Source: Cyclina sinensis (Eukaryota; Mollusca; Bivalvia; Venerida; Veneridae). From it: a stretch of 64,000 nucleotides of DNA. The notes under the pieces are model-generated. The model did not search any database. It was not told the origin of the DNA and worked only from the letters and a program-made list of their open reading frames with translations. Position numbers and translations under genes: made by a program. The stretch is taken from NCBI GenBank assembly GCA_012932295.1, contig JAAONU010000016.1, positions 43,555,241 to 43,619,240 of the forward strand, in the 5' to 3' direction. Shown one piece after another: positions 34,028-46,187 of the stretch (its first letter is position 1; the number at the start of each line of letters is the position of its first letter).

Positions 34028-34262
34028 GTTCCGGTTGCCATGTGTCCGACGCCCCTCGGTACAGAGTTTAGTTATTTTAGGTTGTGATACAGAAACAATC
34101 ACATTCCAAGGACACCACAGTCTTGTTCTTTTTTCAGTGTTCTGTGTAAAGCACTGATCATACATGAGACCTAGGTTTAACGCCTCATCCGAAAGACAGC
34201 AATGTTAGTGGCGGAGCGCGGATCGAACTCGCGACCCCTTAAGACGTTCTCCTTATGCTCAA
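34028..34262 (-). mobile_element. tRNA-derived SINE, copy 4
   Basis: On the minus strand: tRNA-like head with box-B-like 'gagttcgatccgcgc', then 'tttcggatgaggcgttaaac', 'ggtctcatgtatgatcagtg', 'cctaaaataactaaactctg' and the 'ggggcgtcgg' tail box. This is the best-preserved head of the family. It lies ~400 bases upstream of the BNIP3-like gene. Confidence 0.75.
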
Positions 34263-34609
34263 TTTGTGTGTTATGTAGGGGAGGTAGTTACTGCTGAAAT
34301 AATAAGGAAACGGCTTTGGCTTTTACTTCCCTTATTTTATACATGGTCTTAACATTATGTTCAGTTTTAACTGATTAAAAAAGTAACCCTTATCGTGTGA
34401 GTCTGATAAACTGGATAAAAAAAAATATGTAAGCCGTCTTAATTATCAGGGGTTTCCGAAAGTGCCGACGACAGATGTTATCGTAATTTCCGGAAGCTCC
34501 GTATGCAACAAATAATACTTTCGACAACCAATCAACTGCGATCTTAATATCACATGGGTTGTGACGTTTACATGTAAACATAAAAACAATAACAAACACG
34601 GGAGAGAGT

Positions 34610-34617
34610 GCACGTCC
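34610..34617 (-). promoter_or_regulatory. Candidate hypoxia-response element before BNIP3-like gene
   Basis: GCACGTCC here reads GGACGTGC on the minus strand and includes the ACGTG core bound by HIF. It lies ~45 bases before the ATG, so it would be in the 5' UTR or proximal promoter. BNIP3 is a HIF target in mammals, which makes the site plausible, but a five-base core occurs often by chance. Confidence 0.3.
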
Positions 34618-34660
34618 ACTAATTGCGTGTTAATTCAGTTTCCATTTTTGTGTAAATTCC

Positions 34661-37600
34661 ATGATGAGCAACCCAAGTTTATTGTTGCAAAAGGACGAGC
34701 TAAATGGTAAGAAATATTTTATTTTAACAGATAGTTAACATCGCATACTAACGCAGTGAATTTTTAGCCGATTCCGACAGCTTCCTGTGTGAATTGCACT
34801 AAGTGCCCGGATGTATGGAACTGGTTTTCGAAAAAGCTGGTCACGTAGATAAGTTGTAGAAAAATGCAGATACGTTTCTTTAAGATTTCAAGCAGATAAA
34901 AGCAATTCAGCAATTCTAATGCATTTTAAGTAATTTGAACTGATGATCTAGAGCAAATGATTGTTTATTCTCTGTGGAAAAAGTTAGCAGAAGCCTACTG
35001 ATTTTGTGAGTAGAAGTATATTTGCAAGATCTATGCCCAGCCCAGATGTTCAATGTTACATCAAGGTACAGAGTCACTTTCTGAGGAATATCCTGTAGCT
35101 TGTTTGGCACAACTCATTTAACTATTACTGGTAATAACTAGCCTACCCCAACTGTGCCAGCTATTATCAGTGGACTAAACAATTTTTATAGATTTTAAGT
35201 ATTTAAAATAAATGTTTAAGTGAGATCTTATTTTCTTTGTTATTATCTTTTATAATTTTGATATTCCTGAAACGTGCCTGCCTAGTATAGTCAGACTTTT
35301 GGCAGTAATAAGTTGAAGTTGACAAGCTTGGAAAATGTCTATTTTGAATGAAATGTTTTAAGTTGCTTCATCGTCGTAGATATTTTTTAATCCAGAGTCG
35401 TGGGTAGATCTCCACTACAAGAACAGTAGTAGTGAAAACTCAAGTAATGGCCAGGGCTCACCTAAAACAGAAACAAACATAGAGTTGTCAGGGCTATACA
35501 CACCCTTGAATATAGAGAAACTGTTACAAGATGCACAGAGAGAGAGTGGTCAGAACAGTCGTGAAGCCTCAGCAAGAACCAGGTATTAGAAAATAAAACT
35601 TTGCTCTCACTGCAGCAGCTAATGAGATGGATCTTTATTCAGAGACTTGATGTATTTTAAATTTACATTTCAATAATTGCAGATTTATTTGGTAGCACTT
35701 TTACTTAAGGATTTGAAAATTATTGCATCATTAATGTCTGTGGCTATCTAGTTGTCATTGTAAAATAAATAAGTTTAGACTGTTGCTAGCCTTATGTCTG
35801 GTGCACAGAAAAATGTGCAAAAGGAAATGAAGTGTGGAATTTTACATTCTTTCCAAAAATAAATTGCAGCCTGAAACAAACAATTGAAAGATAACTTTAC
35901 TTGATTAGTATTCTTTGGATGTTAAAGTACTGGTGGCATAATTGAAGGATATAAAAGTACATTAAACCTTTTTCTGTATATGTTTTCAAATGGGGACAGA
36001 CAGGCAATTCTTTTGACTTCTTCATTGTTTTACAGACAGGGGTGTAGCTAGGCCAAAATTGAGTGTACACACAAACCTGCATGGGGTCCAGGGGGCACAT
36101 GTGGACCCCTTGCAGGTTCAGGGCAAAGCCCTAATGGTTTTCTAGAGGGTAAAGCCCTAGGAGCTCCACAGAGTTCACCATTTAGGGATTTGTTTACATT
36201 AAAATAATTCTCTTTTTTTTACCTCCCCGTCAGAACGAATTATATGCATGTGCATATTCGGTGTATTGGCAGCTATACCACTGACAGACGTGTTAGATTT
36301 TGTTCAGAAGTTATATTTGGTTTATATTTCATTGAAATTAGATCTTCTTAGTATCCACATATCTTCTTCTTTACAAAATAATTGCAAAACATCATAGACC
36401 CAGTGAATAGTACTATCTTTTAATTTTTCTTTAACCACAGTCTTGCAACACTAATTAATTATGCATACTTAGGACTTGAAAAATGTCTGAGAAAAAGATA
36501 CTTAGAGGACAGTGAGTACTAAATTACAAGATTTAAACATATCTCAGTGAACATGAGGAATGGATATTACTGTATTATGAAAGTCAACTCTGCAATATGT
36601 GTACACTTCCAAATCTGTCAAATGTCAGTACAAGGTGTAGCTAATAGGGGTACAGACATAACATTATTTTTTTCATCACAAATGTAATGTGAAGTACTTA
36701 TTTTAATTTGACCATATTGTCTAATTTGTAGAGAAGAAATCTTTATCAGAACAAAATATACATTCTGCCAAATGTTCAAAAGCAAAAGAAATATTATTTC
36801 AGACCTTCACCAAAAAAAATTTCCTTGAATTTTCTGCACATTTGTGGGTTTATTCATACTGTCTGTCATTGTCAACTGTGTGTAAATATTTGCTAAACTT
36901 TATGAAAATTAAGCTTGTGCAGTCAAATTATGGCAAATGCATCATTTTTTGTACACTAGGCATTTAACACTAAAAAATATGTCACTGCATTTTGCCTAAA
37001 TAGCAGTTTTACACATTTTTGCCTATAGTTTTCTGATTGTTGAATGTATAGATAAGTTTTCTATCATTAGTTTTTTGGGACCTTGCTGAATATCATGGTT
37101 AATAGCCTGTCATTTAAATCCGAGCTTAAGTATTGCAGGAATTTACTGTAGATATTTATAGCAAAGGCTAGACATGGTGTGGCTGCCTGCAGCCACTAAA
37201 GGCTAGTTTGCTATTTTAAGGTCAGTATGAGGTCAGCTATGTGTGTGTACAGGTCAAGTATATATTTATAGCAATAGAGGCTATAAAACTGTTGGCCTAC
37301 ATAACATACTGCATTTTTAGCATACTACACAAACAATACAGTCAAGCCTTATGGGTTGTACAGTTAACTGTCATTCTTGTAAGCCATAAATGTCTTACTG
37401 GTTTACTGAACTTGACCCAAATTTTTGAACTCAGTGTTTTTTGTTGTTGTTGTTTTAATAAATTGTCAAGGAAAACGTTGTGAAGAAGACAAAGGAGTAA
37501 TGTAATGCATACAAAATCACATCAATAATACCTGTATCCCCTTGCCAGTACTTGTAATATCTAGGTTGAATATGTGCTGTTACATGTAAGTAAACATCAT

Positions 37601-40391
37601 GTTATCAAACACAAATTTGTTGACCATCTGAAAAAGGTCAATCACCAAAAAGTAGCAGTTTGCTGAAGGGCGGCAGAATTATAACCTGTTTATAAATATG
37701 TCGTTTTCATTACATTTGTTGGCCTTGGTAACAAAAAGATTGATCTAGGCATCTGAAAAGGCAACACTGTTTTATCCCAGAAAAAATGTAATTGAAGTTA
37801 AAAACTGGTTGTAAACTATTGAAGTATAACTATATATTCATTGGTAGTCAGCTATTGTGAAGTTATAATTTATTATATATTAACTCTTGGCTAGTGTTAC
37901 TGTTTTTTAACACCTTTTTAGATAGGCAGGTATCACTTGTAGTTTAAAGACTGGTTTCTCAATTCTTTTTTCCAGTTTTAATATTATTAAGTATCATTTG
38001 GTAATTCAGTTTGTAATATGGACAACTGTTTTCACAGGACTGTGGACATGTGCATACAGTATATATGCTGATACTCAGTATTTTGTCCTACACAAATATT
38101 AGATATATTAAATATGACATATAACTTAACTAGGTACATGTGTAAATCTTTCTATGCAGATTATTTTGAAATTTCAGCCCAAAGGCATTAAACTCACCTA
38201 CAGAAGTTAGCACACAGGTTTGTTTATTGTTTTACTAGTTTCAGTGCCTTTCTTTCATCAGTTTTGAAAAAATGGTACAGATAGTATTCACATAATACCT
38301 GCAATTACAAATCTTGTACCCCAGTGTTAAGTGGACAGCCTTTCGGTCCTATTTTTGATGGCTTTAGTCAGGATATATATTTATTTTTCCATTCTGCAAA
38401 CCTTTGTCTTTATGCACCAGTATCAAGGCACAGCCTGTTAAAGACACAGCTTTAATCTGTTTTTTATAAAAGATTTACAGACTTCTTCAATTTATTTGAT
38501 ATATGTTTTGTGTGAGTAATGTGTAAAATATTAGTAATACTGTACTAATAGTATATTTATACGACAGGAGATGCAGGTGCCCACAGACTGGATGTGGGAT
38601 TGGTCATCAGGACCCGAGAAAAATCAGGCTAGGTATTTGATGATTTCTGACTAAATAATGAAAAAAAACTTAAGATATTCTGAATATTAACAGATCTCAA
38701 ATAGACTTGAAGTCAGGAATATGGACATCTGCCTGATAAGGGTTGCAGGAGCCAGTGTATTGTGACCATTGGCTTAAAAGATGTACTAAGTACCTACATA
38801 TTAAATTTGAAAGAAAACCAAGTCTGAAGGATAAAAATGCCAAAAGAAATTTTCAAAAAGCACTGTAGTCCTTTTCTGACATTAGGATAGCTTGAAAGTT
38901 CTTCTTTGGTATTGTGTCTTCATAATGTCTTCAGATAAACAGTTATTGTTGAAGGTATTACATACAGATATGCAGATATGTAATGAGTTCAGGTATTTTA
39001 CCTTGTATTTACAGAGAGCAAGCGTACAAACTGAGAAATGCAGCCAAGAAGAGACAAGGCTACACTCTAAGGAACACGAGTGTGATGAAGAATTCTGTAT
39101 TCTGTAAGGAGAACATGACTATACTGATTGTTAGCCATGTTTCTGTGTTTGCACTTGGAGCTCTTGTGTAAGTATTCATTTGAAACATATTGATAGAATT
39201 TATTCAACAAAATGGCATATAATGTAGTGGCACATGATTGTGTCAGTCACTCCATAGTTCTGTGTTTTATTATGTTAAGTAGTAAAATTCAACTGTATTG
39301 GGTTTTACATACACGTCCCCACTTACTTACATGTACATGTAAATGTCATTCCCATAAATAGCAGTGTTATTTACAAAACATAATTGGTGTTTGATGATTT
39401 AACTTGCAAATGTTTTATATAAACATTATGTGGCCACAAAGTGGCCGCCACTTAATGTGATTGTATGAAGAGGATAATTGTTTGATTATAATGCATAATA
39501 TACATGTATGTTCACTTGTTTATTCAGTTCACTATAAGAAGAAACAGCAATAAGCTTTTATTTGCATTAGTCATTGCAGTGTGTTATGAAGTGTTGTTTA
39601 ATATTACACTGAAGTTAAATGCTTGTGACAGAACTTTTGTACAAGCAACTTAATCCTTTAGAAGTCAATACATTTTTGCCTTGGCTTATTTATGGTATGT
39701 CATATTGACTGTGTTACTGTGCAGTGCACACTGGTCTCTGATTGTACAAATACAACCTCTGACAATTGCAATGGGTACTTGATACTGTGGTTTTCGATGC
39801 TGAACGGCCTGAGTTCAAATCCCACTCCTGGTGGTCTTTTTCAAGATGCACTGCATCTTTCTGTTACAAACTTTCATTTTCGTAAGAACAGACACACTTA
39901 TTATGTAAACCATTGGCATTTGGTGTTTTATACATTTTAACCTCAGAAAACTTCACAACAGTTTTGAAGTTGTTTTTGTAACATTTTTGATCAAATAGCA
40001 TCTTTCCAGATGTTTTACAACCGGTGAACGACAGAAGTGATGGTATTTTAACTGGAAACAAGTTACAATGTACATTGAGTAACTTGAGGGTTAAGAGTTC
40101 TTAAAAAAACATGCTAAACCTTGACCCTTTTGCTGATCACTTCATTACACATAAGGTTCTTCTTAATCAATACTTTCAGTTTGTTATTTATGCATATATA
40201 TGTTGGACTTCGTGCTGATTTTAACTACTTAACTAATCTTTATAAATTTTTGAGAAATATTGAAGAGGGAGACATTTTATATCAGTCTTTAAGTAAAGCT
40301 GATGATGTTATATGTGTACTGTTCTACCGTTCACAGGATGTATGTGGTTCTAAGGAAGACGGAAGGACAACAAATAACTGTACAGAGTTAG
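34661..40391 (+). CDS. BNIP3: BNIP3/NIX-type mitophagy receptor, six exons
   Basis: A spliced gene assembled by eye with consistent phases and GT...AG junctions. Exons: 34661-34706, 35396-35582, 38178-38217, 38568-38632, 39015-39167 and 40337-40391 (stop TAG), giving 181 residues (human BNIP3 is 194). Residues 17-22 are S-WVDL-H: the LC3-interacting W-x-x-L motif at the same position (18-21) as in vertebrate BNIP3. NIEKLLQDAQRESG (54-67) matches the conserved BNIP3 stretch. DWMWDWSS (98-105) is the family signature. LRNTSVMK (131-138) precedes one C-terminal membrane helix (~147-169) with the Ser153-His154 pair and Gly161 of the dimer interface. The product should anchor in the outer mitochondrial membrane and recruit LC3/GABARAP for mitophagy or cell death. 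The weakest parts are the 40-nt exon 3 and the last exon, chosen for phase and splice sites. Intron 2 (2.6 kb) and intron 5 (1.2 kb) hold no other gene. Confidence 0.85.
36030..36180. mobile_element. Possible DNA-transposon end in BNIP3 intron 2
   Basis: 'caggggtgtagctaggcc' at about 36036-36054 resembles the common CAGGGGCGTAGCTAGG-type end of small invertebrate DNA transposons. It is followed by GC-richer 'ggggtccagggggcac' and 'agggcaaagccct' words. The other end was not found. Confidence 0.35.
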
Positions 40392-40680
40392 AGGAACAAG
40401 TGATATACGCAATGTTTTAACAGTCCGAGGTTCGAGTCTGTCTGACAGAATTTGCTGCAAGGGGAGCAACTCCAGCACACCTTTGATACAGAATACTACA
40501 TTTAAGTTTAGAAACAAATGAATATTTTATTAGTAATCTTTCCCTAGTTAGGATGCTCAGTATATTGTACAACGATACCTTTTATTTGTCTGTAAAATAA
40601 TTATAGGGCTAACATCTAAATTTGAATGCTTGTTTATAAATCTAGATCATCATTTTCCTAGATTCATAAATGGGTATTGA

Positions 40681-40686
40681 AATAAA
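40681..40686 (+). terminator. Candidate polyadenylation signal of BNIP3-like gene
   Basis: AATAAA, 290 bases past the stop codon. It is the first strong signal downstream in an AT-rich 3' region, but several more occur further on (for example 41806, 42166, 44875), so the true 3' end is uncertain. Confidence 0.35.
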
Positions 40687-40691
40687 ACATT

Positions 40692-43600
40692 TTATGGCAT
40701 AGGTGAAAAACTAACTAGATAAAACACAAGTTACTAGATTATCAGGATGTGATTTTCTTAAGGTCAGGTATTGGACCTTTTTTTTTATTTGGACAAAAAT
40801 GTCAGAAAATCGAGAAATCTTCTATTGGTATTGTTTGTATTAGTGTACGATATGTATCTATTAAATAAGTTTAAGCCATTATAAAATTCTAGATAAAATC
40901 AGGTTGTACCCAGAGTTCTTGCAGCAAATTGTCTTGGGCATGGCTGCTTCTTTGATATGGGGACAATCGTGAGGATAATTCTAGTTCAGTAGATAGATCC
41001 TGGTCACTGTATTTGCAATCATTGGCTTCTTTTTCGCTATTATTTCAAGCAGTTGCTAGGTTGCATAAATTACAGAGTTCTTCAACAAAGTAGTATTATT
41101 GTTTGTATTATTTTGAATACTTTAGTTTTTGTATAACTCTAGTTAAAATAAGCCCATCATACTGTCCTTTATCATTGAAAATTAAAAAAGTCTGTGATCA
41201 GATGTTTTGTACATCCTTTTGAGTTTAACAACATGTTTGAAAAGTACATTGTGCATTTGACAAAGCCTTTTGACTCTCAAACATGTGGTTTAAAATAATT
41301 TCTGGCTGCTCTAACAGAACAAGGAAAGTCACACATGTAGACTTGGAATGCCCATAATGGAAAAAGGAAAAGCCCATCTCTCATTGTTTTTTTTCAGATG
41401 TCAAAGTTAAGATATTATAGAAATGGTAACATTTTATTTGCCATGTCAACCAGTAAATCTATGGTCTTCAAAATAAGGTATTAAATATGTTTTAGCAACT
41501 ATTTCTGTCTTCATGTTGTTTGCTATCTGTGGTTTTCAGATAAACATATATGCTTAAGCTGATTTTCAATCTTTTGATGGTCACACATTTTGTGCAAAAG
41601 TGTTACATTTTTGCTTTCATCAGGTGTAAAATGATGAATACTATGATAATAATTAAACATAAAGTCATAAAGCGGGCCTTCATATAGTTAAAAAATGTAG
41701 ATTATCCATGTAATAATTCAAAATCTAAAAAAAAATCCTTAAAAATCATTTCGAAAAAGTTGTATTTTGAACTATCTCTCTGAAATGGATTTATAATAAT
41801 GGACAATAAAAGCATTATTTAAGTTAATGAAAGAAAGTTTATATTTAGAAGGCTTGATCAAGTGTCAAAAAAACTAAACTTGACTTGCTGAAAAAAAACA
41901 TTTCTTTTTTGTATTTTCAAAGAGTAATTTTTCAACAAATTTGTATTCTTTTTTTTTCATTACAGAACATTTGTTGTGCAAAGCTATTAAAAATAGAATA
42001 TACAGGAAAAATAATTCATTTAAACCAAATATTCAACAAACAATTTCACATGTTTAGTAAGAGCAAAGCATTTTTTTCTAGTATGTAGCAACTAGGTGCG
42101 AGATTTGTTGGGATTGTTTAAACTGTGATGTTTTCAGATCTTAATAGATTTAGATTTTTTCTTTGAAATAAACCTGCAAGATGGAACAATTTTTTGCCAA
42201 GACAAGACCAAATGTTTTTCATTCCATTGTTAATCAAATATTCCATTTTAACAAAGTAAAGTTCTGCTAGTAAGATCAGAGGTCACAGTAATCGGTCGTT
42301 TTTATAATGGACCCATTACTTATACTTTAATTCTTTCAATCTGCATTTCTTGTGAGATTGAAAAAAGTTAGAATTGGTCTTGATAGCAGAGCTTAACTGT
42401 ATAACATAAATATCAGCATGTAAGATGTAGGTTCCTGTTTGTTCATGAATATTCACCAAGTGAGTGTCAACATCATCAGATAAAACACCTTGAATATTTG
42501 AACAATGCAAATCATGTGTAAGTGTTAGCATACCTGTTATAGTGGACATATTTAAAGTGCACTGTTCAGTGGTTATTTAAGAATGATTTGGTAAATCAAG
42601 CTTTTACACAAAATATCATTTCAGACTGAAAACTTTGAAGGCACTGATCGTAAGCTTGAAACATTCTAGACTTGGTTGATGAATTTTTTATTCTTTGGCA
42701 ATGCTTCAGCTTGTAGTGATAGACTAATGTCAAATAATATTTCTTAGAAAATAAAGACATAAAATAATTTTCATTTTTGAAGACTGAGCTTTTTTATTGT
42801 TTGGAAGTGATGAAAGTTTTTTTGCTTAAAGTTTGCATATGCAAGGTATCTTTCAAATATCAGTTGAATTTCGATATACCTTCAAAGACCTATTTTGGTG
42901 TCAGTAGGCATGTTCTAAGTACTGATGAAAAACTGTTGTTTTAATTCATGGATATTCTGAAAGAAATCTGTGTTTAGCTGAAGTTTTGTTCTTGAATAGG
43001 TCAGTTTATTTTGTGTTACGTATAAAGGACTATCTAATTTCATAGGGTTTATTCATTTTAGAATTAGAAGATATTGTTTTACAAAAAAGTATTGGTTATT
43101 TTTGCATTGAAGTTTTAAGGCATATAGAGTATTCAGGGATGGGTTGGACTGGAGTTGTATTGATTGTTACTGTTTTCTAAAAATGTTAATACTTGTATAT
43201 AGGTGAACTGCATCATGGGAATATAAACTTTCTTCAGTTGTCTTTTTTCTTTCACAAGTTTCCAATAATTCTGTGGCATTATTTTTATGCACCAACATTT
43301 AACAGAAACAAGAAATGTTCTTAAAAGTAGCTTGTAACAAAACGTTTAAAATAGTGTACATTTTGTTCCATGATGCAGCTCGGATAATTTATTAGTTGTT
43401 TTTTATTTTAAGATGAGCAAAGAGCAGGTAACTCTGTTATCTACGCAGTGATTTAGGTAAGACCTTGAGAAGTGTAGCCAAGCTCTTCATTAACAAGATT
43501 AATGTTAGCCTTATTTTGAATCAAAGTGTTTATTTCACTAAAACAAAACACAGGTAGACAGTGTTGTTTTTTTGGTGTTTTTTTTTTTAAAAATCTAACT

Positions 43601-44960
43601 AAACATTTACATGTTTTCGTTTTCGGAATTCAGAAGGGTGTTGGCTAATATACTGTCATATTCTGTTTTGTTGTTGTTCTTATAGACATATTTCAAATGT
43701 TACTTGATTCGCTCATACATGTATTAAAGTATGAATCTTCATGTTTATTGTGCAATTTCAGTGTGTGCTTGGAAATCCATATAAATGTGCTGTATTTATA
43801 CATGTGTATATATCTGTGACAGTGCTCTAGTTTGCCGTAATAATTTGATAGTCATTAATCAATGGTTATCTGTGACCTAAAATTTCACATGAAAGTCCAG
43901 TGGTTTATTATAAACTTTATTTCAGCTAATATTCGTGTTTTAATAACTTGTTATAACTTAATACTGGTATATAATCTTGATATTATTTTGACGTGATACT
44001 TTTTTTTATCTTCTATGTATAGAGATGTGTTAATTACGAGAGTTAAGTGAATGCTTGGATATATTGTCTTTGCTTTAGAACAGCTGCTGAACACCAGTAC
44101 TTTTACCATATTGAGTTATGGAAGTGTGGTTTATTATTTGGGTTAATTGTGGAGTTGCACGATAGATTTCAATTAGAACTGTAAGTCAAGGTTATTCAAA
44201 TGATACAGACTGTTTTGCACACATTAAAGACAGTATTTGTAGAGTTTTAAGTGAAGAATACAGAGATCATAAGAATTGTGTTTATATTACATGGTTACAT
44301 GTGCTCAGTGAGGAATATTTGACTCTCAACAAAGTATGCTTGCATTTACCATTTCTTCAATTAAAAGTCATGTTTTTCCATTCAGACATTTTAAGATTAT
44401 GTGCTCATTTCAAAGCTGAAAGCTTTGCTTGTGAACCAAACACAAGAACTTGACTAGTTTAGTGGTGTGTAAAATTAGTAACATGGTCTTTATGTTGTTG
44501 TTGAATGTTTGATATCATTTGAAGAAATATGATTTTCATTGCGATGTTTCTACAGATTTTATTCAGGTTAAATGTCATTAATGTTGTAAGAAATAATGTA
44601 TGTACAAAATTATGTGATGCAAACATGTAAAAAAAGAAATCAGTAATTTTAGAAATAAATTTCATCCAGTTTTAAAGTAACTGTCAAACAAAAGGTGTTC
44701 TGTGAAATAAGAGGCATTCTCAATATTTTTTTATTTAAGTCTTTCGGTGGCTAACTGGATCAAAACATCTTGTTATGCCTGTCATTTTATATGCATGTTT
44801 AAATGTTATATATGTATTAGGTTATATTATATATATGTGTGTTAGGTTATATGTAGGGAACATGATCATGTTCTGAATAAATGCTATGTTTCTTGCATGG
44901 TTTGTTTGCTTTTGATTTCAGAATAGACAGGTCATTATTTCAGATTGTTCAATCATTTAA
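40692..44960. other. Gene-free 3' flank of BNIP3-like gene
   Basis: Over 4 kb of AT-rich DNA without a recognisable coding domain, tRNA or transposon end. Part may be a long 3' UTR. Short frames here have no family resemblance. Confidence 0.45.
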
Positions 44961-44973
44961 CTTGCCAGTTTTT

Positions 44974-45385
44974 AGCTCACTTGTGTATATGCTCACAGTG
45001 AGCTTTAGTGATGGTTCTGTGACTGTTACTTGCAATCAACTTTTTACTTTAAACAACGTCTCCTCTTTAACCACAAGGTGATTGTTGATAAAACTTGGCA
45101 GGAATGTCCCTTGCCAGAAGCTCTTCAAAAGATGTTCAAAGAATTCTGTTGCATTAAAAACTGTTGTTGCTATAGCAGCAAGAAGGGAATCTATCAATAT
45201 TTTAAAAATACTCATCTAAAATCTCCAGACATAAAGCTCAGAAATTTGATGTGTAGCATTGTTTAGTGGACCCTGGGGTCATTAGTGGCCCGGCTTTAAG
45301 GGTAACATATTTAACACAGAAATACAGCCTGTTGGTACAATAGCTCAAATGGTACCATCTCTCGAACAAAATGTCTTTTATTTTT
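44974..45385 (+). mobile_element. Hairpin-ended repeat (family 1), 3'-truncated copy
   Basis: Starts AGCTCACTTGTGTATATGC, whose GCTCAC pairs with GTGAGC at 44998-45003 to make the 5' hairpin. The interior includes 'aaacttggcaggaatgtccc' and 'tttgatgtgtagcattg' as in the copy at 47238. No 3' end is seen before the next copy starts at 45386. Confidence 0.65.
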
Positions 45386-46024
45386 AGCTCACCTGAGCAC
45401 AAAGTGCTCAGAGGTGAGCTATTGGGATCATTGATTGTCTGGCATGCGTCATCAACAATATTACTTGAATGACTTCTCCTCCTAAACCGCTAAGCCAACA
45501 TTGACTAAACATGCCTGGAATATTCCTTGTATGAAGCACTACCAAAGTTGTCTAAAGAATTGAATTCCATCAAGAACTCTGGTTGCTATGGCAACTGAAA
45601 GGAAAAACTGAAAATCTTGTCTGAAACCACAAGGCCCCGAGCCTTAAAGTTTGGTATGTAGCATTGTGTAGTGGACCTCTACCAAGTTTATTCAAATTAT
45701 ACCTCTGGGGTCAAATTTGGCCCTGCCCGGGGGTCAATTGATTTTACATATGCTTATGTTAGCAAAACTTCAAGAAACTTCTTGTCTGAAACCACAAAGC
45801 CTAGAAGTGAGATACTTTTGATGGAGCATCAGCTAGAGGTCATCTACGAAGTTGGTTGTTCAAATTATGTTCAAATTATGCCCCTTGAGTGAAAATTGGC
45901 TCTACCCTGGGGTCACTTGAATTCATATAGATTTATTTTGGGAGATTCTTTTGATGTTAGCTCAACAGCAGACCCAAAGGCAAAGTATTCAGATGAGCAA
46001 TCTAGGGCTTTCATGACCCTCTGA
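45386..46024 (+). mobile_element. Hairpin-ended repeat (family 1), complete but diverged copy
   Basis: The 5' end is AGCTCACCTGAGCAC-AAA-GTGCTCAGAGGTGAGCT, a strong hairpin. Degenerate ~165-bp units follow ('gtagtggacctctaccaag', 'ctggggtcaaattt'). The 3' end is a mutated form of the usual one: 'attcagatgagcaatctaggg', then 'catgaccctctgacagtt' in place of the CTCTTGTT end. The hairpin is damaged, so this is an older copy. Confidence 0.7.
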
Positions 46025-46187
46025 CAGTTCAGTTAAATAAAGTGAAAATCACTCACTTCCGTATTGTAGTTCTATGTCTATAGCCTTGCTTTGAAAATTT
46101 TTGCTACAGACAAATTTTGAATAATCTAGCAACCATATTCACCAAAAGTGTTTAATTTTTGTCTGATAGGTTGGTTTATGCTCTATG

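Noticed and set aside
39735..39840. tRNA-like or SINE sequence in BNIP3 intron 5 ('gagttcaaatcccactcctgg') and a similar one near 40425 ('gaggttcgagtctg')
   Set aside because: Only a box-B-like word is visible; no box A or matching body, so not listed as features.
40121..40420. 99-codon plus-strand ORF over the last BNIP3 exon
   Set aside because: It is in a different frame from the exon 40337-40391, has no family resemblance, and spans the splice acceptor.
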